64,000 nt of DNA from UBA1141 sp963665155 (lineage in GTDB: Bacteria > Chloroflexota > Dehalococcoidia > Lucifugimonadales > UBA3495). The notes beneath the pieces are model-generated. The model searched no databases. It was not told the DNA's origin and saw only the letters and a program-made list of their open reading frames with translations. The position numbers and the translations under genes are program-made. The stretch spans positions 620,001-684,000 of the forward strand of contig OY761986.2 of NCBI GenBank assembly GCA_963665155.2, given 5' to 3'. Below are positions 35,400 through 44,034 of the stretch, piece after piece. Every line of letters starts with the position of its first letter. Position 1 is the stretch's first letter.

Positions 35400-36656
35400 A
35401 TGACCGATAAGCTCGGCTTTATTAAACTGGACTCCATTACCTCCTCAACCAACTACCGCTGGTTCGTCATTGGGCTGTGGCTACTGTCCAGCGTTTCCGG
35501 CTTCATGGTTATTTATACCCTGGGAGTCCTGCTGCCGGTAATCAGCGACGATCTTGACCTTTCCCCGGGGGAGCAGGGTTTGCTGGGCTCGGCTTCTCAC
35601 TGGGGCAACATAGCCCTGTCCATTCCGCTGACATTATGGACCTCCCGCTTTGGCGCCAAGCGACTTACAGCCGTTACCTTGATCCTCGCTGCGGCCTGCT
35701 TGTTTATCCAGGGATGGGCCCCTGGATTCGTCGTATTGCTTTTCGGCAGGTTGGCCTTCGGTGTGACCATTATCGCTGCCCAACCGGCCAGGGCATTTCT
35801 TACCCACCAATGGTTCGAAGCAAGGGAAATAATCATGGTCAATGGGCTGTCCAACGTTTTGTTCGGGATAGTGGTTGGGGGTGGGTTGATTGCTTCACCA
35901 TTCATCTTGGACGCCTTTGGCAACGATTGGCGATCCACTTTTCGGGTATATGGCATACTGTTCGTTGTTCTCACGATACTGTGGCTGCTCCTGGGGAAAG
36001 AACGGGCCAGGGAAGAAAGTCTACAGCCGGTAACCGGAGGGACTGGTGTACTGCGGGGTTCCCTGGGCCATCGGGATTTGTGGTTGTGCGGCGTCGGTTT
36101 CCTGGGCGCAACGATGGCCTTTTCGGCCTTCGTGAGTTTCTATCCAACGTTGATGCTAGAAGACTACGACATGTCTTTGAGGTGGTCCGGGGCCATACTT
36201 GCTTTGGGGGTATTCGCAGGGGGAGTGACCGGTCTTGGCATCGGCTATATGGCGGCTCGCAAATCCAGAGAGAGGTCTTTCCTGATAGTGTTGGGCTTCC
36301 TGATGGCAGGGTCATATGTCCTAATGCTTGGGACTGGCTCCATTGGTGTTTTGATGCTCGTTTCCTTCTTCAACGGGCTCTCTTGGGGGTTCTTCCCCAT
36401 TCTTATTACTGTGCCTTTCCTGTTGCCGGGGATCCGGCCCCGGGAGATGGCCGTGGCGCTATCATTTACAATAATGGTTACATCCTTGGGAACGTCTTTG
36501 GGACCCTTGATAACCGGGTTTGTCCAAGAAGCAACCGGGGATTTAAAGTTCTCTTTATTGATTCTAAGCTTCCCGGTTTTGTCATTATGCGTGGCTGGCG
36601 CAACGATACGTTTCAACCCGGTGGCCAGATTGACTAGGTTAGTCAGTGACACATAA
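35400..36656 (+). CDS. MFS transporter
   Basis: 418 residues with about 12 hydrophobic segments. Helix-1 region 'VSGFMVIYTLGVLLPVISDD' and the motif-A-like loop 'TLWTSRFGAKRLTAV' identify a major facilitator, similar to the oxalate/formate and nitrate-type CynX/NarK-like groups. No clear ribosome binding site precedes the ATG. The substrate is unknown. It lies 116 bp upstream of an M20 peptidase on the same strand, so it could import that enzyme's substrate. Confidence 0.82.
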   Translation: MTDKLGFIKLDSITSSTNYRWFVIGLWLLSSVSGFMVIYTLGVLLPVISDDLDLSPGEQGLLGSASHWGNIALSIPLTLWTSRFGAKRLTAVTLILAAACLFIQGWAPGFVVLLFGRLAFGVTIIAAQPARAFLTHQWFEAREIIMVNGLSNVLFGIVVGGGLIASPFILDAFGNDWRSTFRVYGILFVVLTILWLLLGKERAREESLQPVTGGTGVLRGSLGHRDLWLCGVGFLGATMAFSAFVSFYPTLMLEDYDMSLRWSGAILALGVFAGGVTGLGIGYMAARKSRERSFLIVLGFLMAGSYVLMLGTGSIGVLMLVSFFNGLSWGFFPILITVPFLLPGIRPREMAVALSFTIMVTSLGTSLGPLITGFVQEATGDLKFSLLILSFPVLSLCVAGATIRFNPVARLTRLVSDT

Positions 36657-36700
36657 AACGTTGGCTTAGTTGTTGCTGCTCAGAGTATTGCAGTAAAATT

Positions 36701-36766
36701 CCGGGAGAAATCTCCAAACTTCGGGAGAAATTACCAATCAAGGGAGCAATCCCCAATCAACGGAGG
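36701..36766. repeat. Degenerate 20-bp direct repeats carrying GGGAG motifs
   Basis: CCGGGAGAAATCTCCAAACT, TCGGGAGAAATTACCAATCA and AGGGAGCAATCCCCAATCA follow each other and lead into ACGGAGGAAGC, the binding site of the next gene. Each unit contains a GGGAG that could bind the ribosome. Confidence 0.6.
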
Positions 36767-36771
36767 AAGCT

Positions 36772-38130
36772 ATGTCCCAGCTCCAATCGCTCCTAGCCCA
36801 AGTGGACAATCTACAAGATGACATAATCTCACTGGAGCAAGACCTTGTAAGAATACCCACGGTCAACACCGGCTTCATGCCCACGGGCGACGAGTCGTTG
36901 GTCTGTGACTATGTCAAAGAGTGGCTTTCCCAAGATGGGGTTGACTCCCAGATTCTGGAAGCGGCTCCAGGCCGGGGCAACCTCATCACGGGGTTGGAAG
37001 GCCGTTCCGGCAAGGCTGGCTTGATGTTCATGTCTCATACCGATGTGGTGCCTGTGGAAGAAGAGGACAAGTGGCGCTTCCCTCCATTCAGCGCCACGGT
37101 GGCCGATGGCAGAATATACGGTCGTGGCTCTTCTGACTGCAAAGGTCTATTAACCTGCCAGTTAATGGCGCTGCGCTTGCTCAAGAGGAACGGTGTGGAG
37201 TTGCAAGACGGCCTCATCCTGGCCTCCGGGGCCGACGAGGAACACGGGGGCCGTTACGGTTTTGGTTGGCTCGCCAAAAACCACCCGCAATTGCTGGACG
37301 CGCCTCTGGCGGTGAACGAAGGCGGCGGCATGCCCATTGAATCTGCTGGTGGTCTCACCTATATCCTGGGGGTCGGAGAAAAGGGGCGTCTGCAGGTCGA
37401 GGTTACTGTAAAAGGCACCAGCGCCCACGCTTCCGTGCCTTGGCAAGGCACCAATGCCCTTTACCGGCTCGCCCAAGTAGTGCAGCGTCTGGAGGCTTAC
37501 GAGCCGGAGCGGGACACCAGCACCGGACTTTTCCAGTATTTGTCCAACTTCGCCATAGAACACAAGCCTTCGGCGGCGAACATTGACGAAATCATCGCTG
37601 AAACCCAGCCCGACAATCCTCGCTTTGCTTCTTTGATGCGGGCACTGTCCAGAATGACGGTGACACCCACCATGATTCAAGGCGGCATTAAGTCCAACAG
37701 TGTGCCAGAGTCCATCAAGCTCACCTGCGACGTGAGGACCCTGCCCCATCAGGACGAGAACTACGTTCGGGAACAACTAAATAGCATCTTCGAAGGCTTG
37801 GCGGATGTGGAGTTCGAGATCGACTACATGGCCGAGCCCAACTCGTCACCTTTTGAGACCGAATTCGCCGAGCGGATAAAAGCGACCACCGGACTGGCGC
37901 TGGACCGGGAAGACATCCATTGGGTGCCAGCCATCAGCACGGGATTTACCGATTCACGCTTCACCAGGCCATTGGGTACGATCACCTATGGTTTTAGCGG
38001 CTCCCATCCCGACGACGACCCGGTGTTGAACCACGTTCACGGCACCGACGAGTCTGTGGGAATCCTCAGCCTTATTAGCGGCACAAAGATCATGCTCGCC
38101 TTGGCCTACGATATCCTGGCCGTAAAATAG
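36772..38130 (+). CDS. M20 family metallopeptidase (ArgE/DapE/ACY1-like)
   Basis: 452 residues. Zinc ligands and catalytic residues are visible: His89 and Asp91 in 'MSHTDVVP', Asp122 in 'GRGSSDCKGLL', and Glu156/Glu157 in 'GADEEHGG'. The dimerisation domain lies at about 200-330 ('GTSAHASVPWQGTNALYRLA'), and the distal His is in 'NHVHGTDESVGI'. GGAGGAAG precedes the ATG. It hydrolyses an N-acyl amino acid, dipeptide or related amide in the cytoplasm; the family has many specificities and none can be chosen here. Confidence 0.9.
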   Translation: MSQLQSLLAQVDNLQDDIISLEQDLVRIPTVNTGFMPTGDESLVCDYVKEWLSQDGVDSQILEAAPGRGNLITGLEGRSGKAGLMFMSHTDVVPVEEEDKWRFPPFSATVADGRIYGRGSSDCKGLLTCQLMALRLLKRNGVELQDGLILASGADEEHGGRYGFGWLAKNHPQLLDAPLAVNEGGGMPIESAGGLTYILGVGEKGRLQVEVTVKGTSAHASVPWQGTNALYRLAQVVQRLEAYEPERDTSTGLFQYLSNFAIEHKPSAANIDEIIAETQPDNPRFASLMRALSRMTVTPTMIQGGIKSNSVPESIKLTCDVRTLPHQDENYVREQLNSIFEGLADVEFEIDYMAEPNSSPFETEFAERIKATTGLALDREDIHWVPAISTGFTDSRFTRPLGTITYGFSGSHPDDDPVLNHVHGTDESVGILSLISGTKIMLALAYDILAVK

Positions 38131-38214
38131 GGTGATCGGCGGGCCATCCCACCGATATGCCGTTGGTGGCCGCCGTCAATCTGTGGTAACAGCCGTCCGT
38201 AATTCGAAACGAAA

Positions 38215-38586
38215 CTACAGGCCGCGGTTCCTGAGTTCGTCCGACATTTCCTCGTCGGCTTGAGCCAAATCGAGTCGGTCCGAAAATAAGTAAGCTATGG
38301 AGCGTTGAGCGTAGTAGTGAGCGGCTTCAGGACTTAGCTGAATCGCTTGAGTCAGGTCGGCTATGGACTCTTCATAAAGCCCTAGTTCATAAAATGAAAA
38401 ACCACGGTCGTAGAAAGCTTCGGCGAATGAGCCGTCAATCTCAATCGCGCGGCTGTAATCTTCGATCGCCCGTTCATAGGAGCCGTTACGGCTGTATTTG
38501 TTGCCGCGGTCGTGGAATCCTATGGCGTCCTGTGGTTCTTCCGGCGGCGTGCGGTTGCCTCGGAGATTCAATGCATTTTCTCCCAT
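38215..38586 (-). CDS. TPR repeat protein
   Basis: 123 residues with tetratricopeptide repeats: 'AIGFHDRGNKYSRNGSYERA', 'AFYDRGFSFYELGLYEESIA' and 'HYYAQRSIAYLFSDRLDLAQ', each with the small-large residue pattern of TPR helices. No signal peptide is seen. It probably mediates protein contact. It lies 58 bp downstream of the Prx-like gene on the same strand, possibly co-transcribed with it. Confidence 0.85.
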   Translation of the reverse strand: MGENALNLRGNRTPPEEPQDAIGFHDRGNKYSRNGSYERAIEDYSRAIEIDGSFAEAFYDRGFSFYELGLYEESIADLTQAIQLSPEAAHYYAQRSIAYLFSDRLDLAQADEEMSDELRNRGL

Positions 38587-38644
38587 GGAAAAATCCGGCC
38601 TAAAACTCCGCTAATTTCCGGGTTGCTCGCTGTGTAGGACACGC

Positions 38645-39103
38645 CTAGACCGTGCTGGCGAGAGTCTCGGTTTGCTCGTCTACGGTAGCCAGGTCAGGCA
38701 ACAACTTCAGTATTAAGCCTTGTTCGTCAATGATTACCGCCGGGCGTCTTCCATCGGCGGGGTTAGCCAGGTAGCGTTCGTCCCCTTCATTCGACATCCC
38801 GTAAGCTATTGCGATGGACCTATCTTCGTCCTGAAGAATCGGGAAAGGAAGGCCTTCCAGTTCTACCCAAGCCGCCGCCGATTCCCGATCCCGGTCATTG
38901 ACGCCGAAAAGGAGGATGTTCTTGCCGGTGAAATCCGCGTAGTGGTCACGGTACCCGTGACTGTGACGAGTTCAATTGCCACCCCCTGGAGATGAGAAGA
39001 ACCAGAGCCATACTTTCTTCCCCCTGAGGTCCGACAACCGTACCTCCTGCCCCGTGTGGTCCAAAGCCGTAAATTCAGGTGCCGAGTCTCCCTCTTTGAG
39101 CAT
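38645..39103 (-). CDS. Peroxiredoxin-like protein, candidate selenoprotein (in-frame TGA)
   Basis: The frame from ATG 39103 (AAGGAGGAGAG just upstream) to TAG 38645-38647 gives 152 residues with a single in-frame TGA at codon 44 (38972-38974). The upstream part 'MLKEGDSAPEFTALDHTGQE' and 'DLRGKKVWLWFFSSPGGGN' is the AhpC/TSA start. After the TGA the frame continues 'TRHSHGYRDHYADFTGKNIL' to 'RRPAVIIDEQGLILKLLPDL', a normal Prx/BCP C-terminal half. The TGA aligns with the peroxidatic Cys of the 'PGCTxxACxFRDxY' block, with the following Thr and 'RDHY' kept. The protein has no Cys at all, so redox chemistry would need selenocysteine here. A hairpin starts ten bases after the TGA. The alternative is a pseudogene whose nonsense mutation hit exactly the catalytic codon. 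The role would be peroxide reduction. Selenocysteine machinery is not in this window. Confidence 0.72.
38938..38968 (-). promoter_or_regulatory. Candidate bacterial SECIS hairpin
   Basis: Downstream of the TGA on the coding strand, GTCACGG and CCGTGAC form a perfect 7-bp stem around GTA (38945-38961). A 4x4 internal loop and a CGT/ACG 3-bp lower stem follow (38938-38968). The apical part begins 17 nt after the TGA, the same distance as in E. coli fdhF, and contains a GGU sequence as bacterial SECIS loops do. The fold is by eye only. Confidence 0.55.
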
Positions 39104-39375
39104 CCTACTCTCCTCCTTGTGCCCCTTTGCTCAAACTCCCCTCATGTTAAGGCGGGTTGCGAGTAACGATCGCTTTCCCACGCCCATCGATTCTATGCGG
39201 TATGCGTAGTCTGCGTCCAGGCTGCATACGCTTCCCGAACGGCTATTATAATTGTCCCAATTCGAGTGTAGACTGTCTCTAATCCGACCACAGACGGCTA
39301 AGTAAGACATAGCCAAGAAAGTTGACCGAATCCATTTCCCGGAACTGTACATAATCCGGCGGGAGGTGAAACACC

Positions 39376-40837
39376 GTGGCTCTGAGAAAACCAACTGACC
39401 AGGACCTACAACGGTTGGCCCAAGAAAACAACTTCCAGCTTACCACTGAGGAACTCGAAAGTTTTCAGGCGTTTATCCCAGGATTGTTCGACTCATACGA
39501 GACTCTTGACCAGATGCCCTTGCCCAAGGAGCCGTTGAAATACCCCAGCAGAGAGCCCGGCCAAAGACCGTCACCCCAAGATGACCCGCTCAATGCCATC
39601 GTTCGCCGGTTTACATTGAAAGGAGCTGAAAGGTATGCCTTTGAGCTGCGGTTCTCTGGTTTTGGACGGATTCATTCCCGACACCGACGCCACCATTGTT
39701 ACCAGGCTTTTGGACGCTGGCGCCGAGATAGTCGCCACCATGAATCTGGACAACTTTGCTTTTTCCGGTGCGGGCGACACCAGCGCTCAAGGGGCGACCC
39801 TCAATCCGCATAAGCCGGGACATCTGGCGGGCGGTTCGTCGGGAGGGTCGGCTGCGGGCCTATTTTACGACGATATCGACATTACCATCGGAGGCGATCA
39901 AGGCGGGTCCATACGTATCCCGGCTTCTTGGTGCGGAGTGGTGGGGCTAAAGCCAACCCACAGTCTGGTCCCGTACACCGGGATTGTCGGTATCGACAAC
40001 ACCTTCGATCATACCGGCCCCATGGCCCGTACCGCAGCCGACGCAGCGCTGACTTTGGAAGTAATCGCTGGCAAAGACCCCATGGACCCCAGGCAGGGGG
40101 AGGTGCCCGTCCAGGACTACACCGGGACGTTGGAGAGTGGCGTGAATGGGTTGCGCATCGGCGTCTTGACCGACGGGTTCGGCCTGAGTGCGTCTCAGCC
40201 GGATGTGGACGCAGCGGTGCGCCGGGCGGTGGACATCTTCAGCGAATTGGGCGCAACCGCATCTGAGGTGTCGGTTCCTTCCCACACTCAAGCCGGGGGC
40301 ATCGTCTGGGGCCTGATCGCCGAAGGAGCCACAGCATTATTGCAAAGCAATGGCATGGGTCACCATTTCGACGGGTACTATAACCCGGCGATGGTGGAGT
40401 CTTTCGGCAAATCCCTAAAAGCCCAGAGCAACGACCTGCCGCCCAGCGTCAAGCTGGTGCTGCTGATGGGCAGTTACATGGGTGAGCAATATCACGGGCG
40501 GATGTACGCCAAAGCCCAGGTCTTGCGGCGGGTGCTGCGGGCGAACTACGACCAAGCCCTGGCTCAATACGACGTGCTGGCCATGCCCACTACGCCGATG
40601 AAGGCCCATAAGCACGACCCAAGTCTGGGCACGGGAGGGGTTTTGGCCCACGGCTGGGATATGATGGACAATACGGCCCCTTTCAACATGACCGGGCATC
40701 CGGCGATAAGTATTCCTTGCGCCAAGTCGGGTGGTTTGCCGGTAGGCTTGATGCTGGTGGGCCGTCACTTTGAGGACGCCACCCTGCTGCAGGCAGCCCA
40801 CGCTTTTGAAACCCACACAAGTTGGGAAACCGTATAA
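39376..40837 (+). pseudogene. Amidase (amidase signature family), broken by deletion/frameshift
   Basis: The N-terminal part (from GTG 39376, with GGGAGGTG upstream) reads to 'LNAIVRRFTLKGA' near 39625. Then the frame changes and the conserved body resumes at 'MPLSCGSLVLDGFIPDTDAT' (39635 onward). The body contains the signature Ser residues 'LAGGSSGGSAAG' and 'GGDQGGSIRIPASWCG'. The piece normally between the two, about 20 residues holding the catalytic Lys of the Ser-Ser-Lys triad, is absent. The product therefore cannot be a normal amidase. A GAAAGG before ATG 39635 might allow internal initiation, but the Lys would still be missing. Confidence 0.82.
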
Positions 40838-41013
40838 GCAATAAATAGATATTTGAGTCATGAGTTAACTCTGACGCCATGGGCATGATGCGGCAACTTG
40901 GAGTCGTTCCAAGTTAGTGTTTTGCCGGGTAGCCCCAGGTTCTTTGGCAAAGCTGTCTTGGTGGGGCGCCACGCCGAGTGGATATTCGAACCCTCAATTC
41001 GACTCATAAACTG

Positions 41014-41057
41014 AATCCCCCCAAGTCACTCTTTACGAAGTGCGGCTTGGGGGGATT
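41014..41057. terminator. Bidirectional hairpin between convergent genes
   Basis: AATCCCCCCAAG (41014-41025) and CTTGGGGGGATT (41046-41057) form a perfect 12-bp stem, with an inner CACT/AGTG stem. It lies between the amidase stop (40837) and the aminotransferase stop (41079), the usual place for a shared terminator. T-richness after the stem is weak. Confidence 0.75.
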
Positions 41058-41078
41058 TCCTTGTCTCGACCAACTTAG

Positions 41079-42422
41079 CTATTCGTGGCTGATTAGACCT
41101 TCTTCCATCATAGCCCGGATCGTTCCATCAAAGGCTTCCAAGCTCTGGTCGATGTCCGCTTCGGTGTGGACCCCAGACAACACGCCGCTGGTCCTTGACA
41201 TAAGGTCCACTCCCCGTACCTGAAGCCCTTGCCGGAAGTTTGTTTGGACCTCTGGGGGAGCGCTCTTTAGGCTGTTGGCATCCAGTCCGTCTATGGACCG
41301 GGAACCGAAATAGATATGGAATGTTGACGACTGGCCGTAGACGCAGGCAGCCACTTCGTAGCGGTCAACGATTTCCCTCAAGCCCACGCGTAGACGCTCA
41401 GCCATCCGGTCGGCAGTCTCCTGCATCTCACCGGATTCGACGATTTTCAGAGCTGCGTTGCCGGTGGCGGCACAGTAGGGATTCGCGTTGAACGTGCCAC
41501 CGTGGTAGACCCGCTCAAACCGATCGTGGTGGGCGTCGCCGGTCTGTTCCATCACCGCCATAACCTCATTTCGGCCAGCGACAGCACCACCGGGCATGCC
41601 GCCGGTAAGGATTTTCGCCATGGTAGTCAAGTCAGGCGTGATCCCCAGGTTTTGTTGCAAGCCCCCAGGACTCCACCGAAACCCGGTTATAACCTCATCA
41701 AGGATCATAACAACCCCGTATTGCTCGGTCAGCCTCCGCACTCCCTCTACGAATCCGGGCTCCAAGGGAACAGTGCCATAGGACGCTCCAGAACCTTCGG
41801 TAATTACTCCGGCGATGTCTTTATCGGAAGCCAAAGTGCGCTCCAAAGCGTCCAGGTCCGGAGGCAGTACCACGATTGATTCCACGCTACCTTTCGGTAT
41901 GCCGGTGGATGCCGGAACGTCGAAGGGCGCCAGGTTGCCCGGCATTACATAATCATGCCATCCGTGGTAGTGGGACTCCCAACGGATGATTTTGTCCTTG
42001 CCCGAATAGGCCCTGGCTATCCTGATGGCCAAAGCCGTGGACTCGGCCCCGGAACCCACGAATCGGACCTTGTCGGCGCTGGGGATCAGTTTGCACACCC
42101 GCTCACCCCATTCCAACACCTGCTCAATGGGTGAACCGAAGTGGGAGCCGCCGGGCACGGCACGGGTCAATGCGTCCACCACATCGGGATGGGCATGGCC
42201 CAATAACAATGAGGCTGAACCAAGGCCGTAGTCTATGTATTCATTGCCGTCCACATCCCACTTTCTGGGGCCCTTGCCATGGTCGATGGTAATGGGGAAA
42301 AGGTCGGTTACGTAGCCGTCGTGACCGCCACCGCCGGAAGGGAAAACTTGCTTGAACCTGGGAAATAGCGCCGCCGATTTGGGATTCATTCGTATGTATG
42401 ATTCTCTTATGTTCTCCGGCAT
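41079..42422 (-). CDS. Class III aminotransferase (glutamate-1-semialdehyde aminomutase-like)
   Basis: 447 residues, PLP-dependent fold type I. Visible are 'RFVGSGAESTALAIRIARAY' (phosphate-binding, about 120), 'YHGWHDYVMPGN', 'MILDEVITGFRWSPGG' with Asp242, and 'TTMAKILTGGMPGGAVAGRNE' with the Schiff-base Lys270. AGGAGGAAG precedes the ATG. The overall arrangement follows HemL, but such paralogues outside hem clusters often transaminate other amines, so I do not call it hemL. The neighbours give no heme context. Confidence 0.88.
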   Translation of the reverse strand: MPENIRESYIRMNPKSAALFPRFKQVFPSGGGGHDGYVTDLFPITIDHGKGPRKWDVDGNEYIDYGLGSASLLLGHAHPDVVDALTRAVPGGSHFGSPIEQVLEWGERVCKLIPSADKVRFVGSGAESTALAIRIARAYSGKDKIIRWESHYHGWHDYVMPGNLAPFDVPASTGIPKGSVESIVVLPPDLDALERTLASDKDIAGVITEGSGASYGTVPLEPGFVEGVRRLTEQYGVVMILDEVITGFRWSPGGLQQNLGITPDLTTMAKILTGGMPGGAVAGRNEVMAVMEQTGDAHHDRFERVYHGGTFNANPYCAATGNAALKIVESGEMQETADRMAERLRVGLREIVDRYEVAACVYGQSSTFHIYFGSRSIDGLDANSLKSAPPEVQTNFRQGLQVRGVDLMSRTSGVLSGVHTEADIDQSLEAFDGTIRAMMEEGLISHE

Positions 42423-42687
42423 CGCTTCCTCCTAATCGTTCGCGAAATTAATCATCCAAAGTTAACGACCAACTTGTCTATTAAATTGCCGCTACGGGAC
42501 AAATTTACTCTAATACGCCGGAATTCGCCAGATGTTCTTCATGAGACTCTGCACATAGGCGCCAACTGGGGTTCTGCCAATGGTTGAGGTCTGCTAATAT
42601 TGGGACAATCGAGCCGTCCACCCAAGCGACGTCAAGAGAATCGTTAAATTTCCACCAAATCAATCCAACCCGATAGCCCGAGGGAAT

Positions 42688-43449
42688 ATGTGCGGTCGGT
42701 TTACATTGACCTCCAATATGGATGAACTCCAGGCTCGGTTTGACTTTGAGGCCCGAGATTTGGTTTTCCGGCCTCGGTACAACGTAGCCCCGACCCAGGA
42801 TGTCGTTGCTGTTTTGGGGCCTGGCGATAAGACGGGTGACGGCCCGGGAGACAATCCGGGAGAGAATTTTGGCCATAATCGGGCCGAGTTCATGCGCTGG
42901 GGACTCATTCCGTTTTGGGCCAAAGAAGCCAAAATCGGAGCCCGGATGATCAACGCTCGAGCCGAAACCGTGGCCCAGAAACCCGCATTCCGAAACGCCC
43001 TGAAAAAGCGGCGATGCCTAGTTTTGGCCGACGGCTTCTACGAGTGGCGGAAAGAAGAGAAAGGGAAGACCCCTATGTATATTTTTTCTAAACCCGGGGC
43101 TTCCGGGTCCGAATCTTCCGGGTCTGGGGCTTCTGAATCTCGGGCGCCCTTCGCCATGGCCGGGCTTTACGAGACCTGGAAATCTCCTGAAAATGAGTTG
43201 ATCCGCTCCTGCACGATAATCACCACGTCTCCCAATTCTTTGATGGAATCAATCCACGACCGCATGCCGGTAATCCTGCCTAGGGACGCGGAAACGACTT
43301 GGCTAGACCAAAGCATTGAAGACGCTGATTCCCTTACCGAGCTGTTAGTACCTTATCCTGCCGAAGAAATGGAAGCCTACATAGTTTCAACCCTGGTGAA
43401 TTCGGCCAAGAACGACTTCCCAGAGTGCATTACAGGGGTTTTGATTTGA
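42688..43449 (+). CDS. SRAP domain protein (YedK/HMCES type)
   Basis: 253 residues starting 'MCGRFTLTSNMDELQARFDF': after Met removal Cys2 becomes the N-terminal nucleophile that forms a thiazolidine crosslink with abasic sites in single-stranded DNA. 'RPRYNVAPTQDVVAVL' supplies the conserved Asn, 'LVLADGFYEWRKEEK' the Glu, and 'IHDRMPVILPR' the His. GAGGG precedes the ATG. Two low-complexity stretches (near 50-60 and 135-155, Gly/Asp- and Ser/Gly-rich) look like small in-frame expansions. It protects abasic DNA during replication. Confidence 0.93.
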   Translation: MCGRFTLTSNMDELQARFDFEARDLVFRPRYNVAPTQDVVAVLGPGDKTGDGPGDNPGENFGHNRAEFMRWGLIPFWAKEAKIGARMINARAETVAQKPAFRNALKKRRCLVLADGFYEWRKEEKGKTPMYIFSKPGASGSESSGSGASESRAPFAMAGLYETWKSPENELIRSCTIITTSPNSLMESIHDRMPVILPRDAETTWLDQSIEDADSLTELLVPYPAEEMEAYIVSTLVNSAKNDFPECITGVLI

Positions 43450-43688
43450 TTCGTGCCTATGGATAGGGTGGTTTTATCCCCAACTTCAACCCGGGTTGCC
43501 AAGCGGTCCCGGACGTTCAGCATGGCATCAAGCGCGTCCTTGGAATTCTCCATCGTCGATAACATCGTTTCTTGAAGGGCTATCTTGTCCTGGTGGTAAG
43601 CTCGCTCGGCCTTGAGTAGTGTGCCCTGGCCCTCAAAGGTAGTCTCGGTGATCTTGTCGTTCAACAGCCAACCGACCACTAGCGCCAA
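43377..43688 (-). CDS. Truncated membrane-anchored hypothetical protein
   Basis: An ORF of 103 codons with an N-terminal hydrophobic stretch ('ELILALVVGWLL' when read back to the junction) and a coiled-coil-like part ('LKAERAYHQDKIALQETMLSTMEN'). The open frame begins only about 10 bases from the IS5 remnant, and a TGA lies just upstream. The original start was probably lost when the IS arrived. Its 3' end overlaps the SRAP gene by 73 bp in the opposite orientation. I do not recognise the family. Confidence 0.45.
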   Translation of the reverse strand: MALVVGWLLNDKITETTFEGQGTLLKAERAYHQDKIALQETMLSTMENSKDALDAMLNVRDRLATRVEVGDKTTLSIGTNQIKTPVMHSGKSFLAEFTRVETM

Positions 43689-43700
43689 GATTAACTCAGT

Positions 43701-43974
43701 TCAATTTGTTAGGAGTTCTTAGACTCGGAACCCCACCGGCAGGCGTTGCGATCGCTGGGGATCGAGCCGGTCTTGGCCAAACGCCTTACCGAGTGCGGGA
43801 GTGGCCTGGGCATCCATCGGTGGGAGGTGAAGCGAACCCTGGCATGGCTGCACCAGTTCCGACGGCTGCGGGTTCGCTATGAAAGGCGAGCTGACATTCA
43901 TGAAGCTTTCCTTTCCTTCGGTTGTTCCCTCATCTGTTTGACAAGGTCCAAATCAATTTGTTAGGCACTCTTAG
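43701..43974 (+). mobile_element. IS5-family remnant (C-terminal transposase fragment)
   Basis: Encodes 'RSLGIEPVLAKRLTECGSG' to 'WLHQFRRLRVRYERRADIHE' and 'AFLSFGCSLICL', the same transposase end as at 10.8-11.0 kb. The fragment is bounded by near-identical direct repeats, TCAATTTGTTAGGAGTTCTT (43701-43720) and TCAATTTGTTAGGCACTCTT (43953-43972), both in right-end orientation. A left end is absent. Confidence 0.85.
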
Positions 43975-44034
43975 TCGGATACGTGACGGGGAAGCGAATA
44001 TTTGGGTCGATCATAGGACAAATCACTAATCCAT

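Noticed and set aside
41079..42422. Calling the class III aminotransferase hemL
   Set aside because: No heme-synthesis neighbours, and paralogues with this motif set have varied substrates. Only the family is supported.
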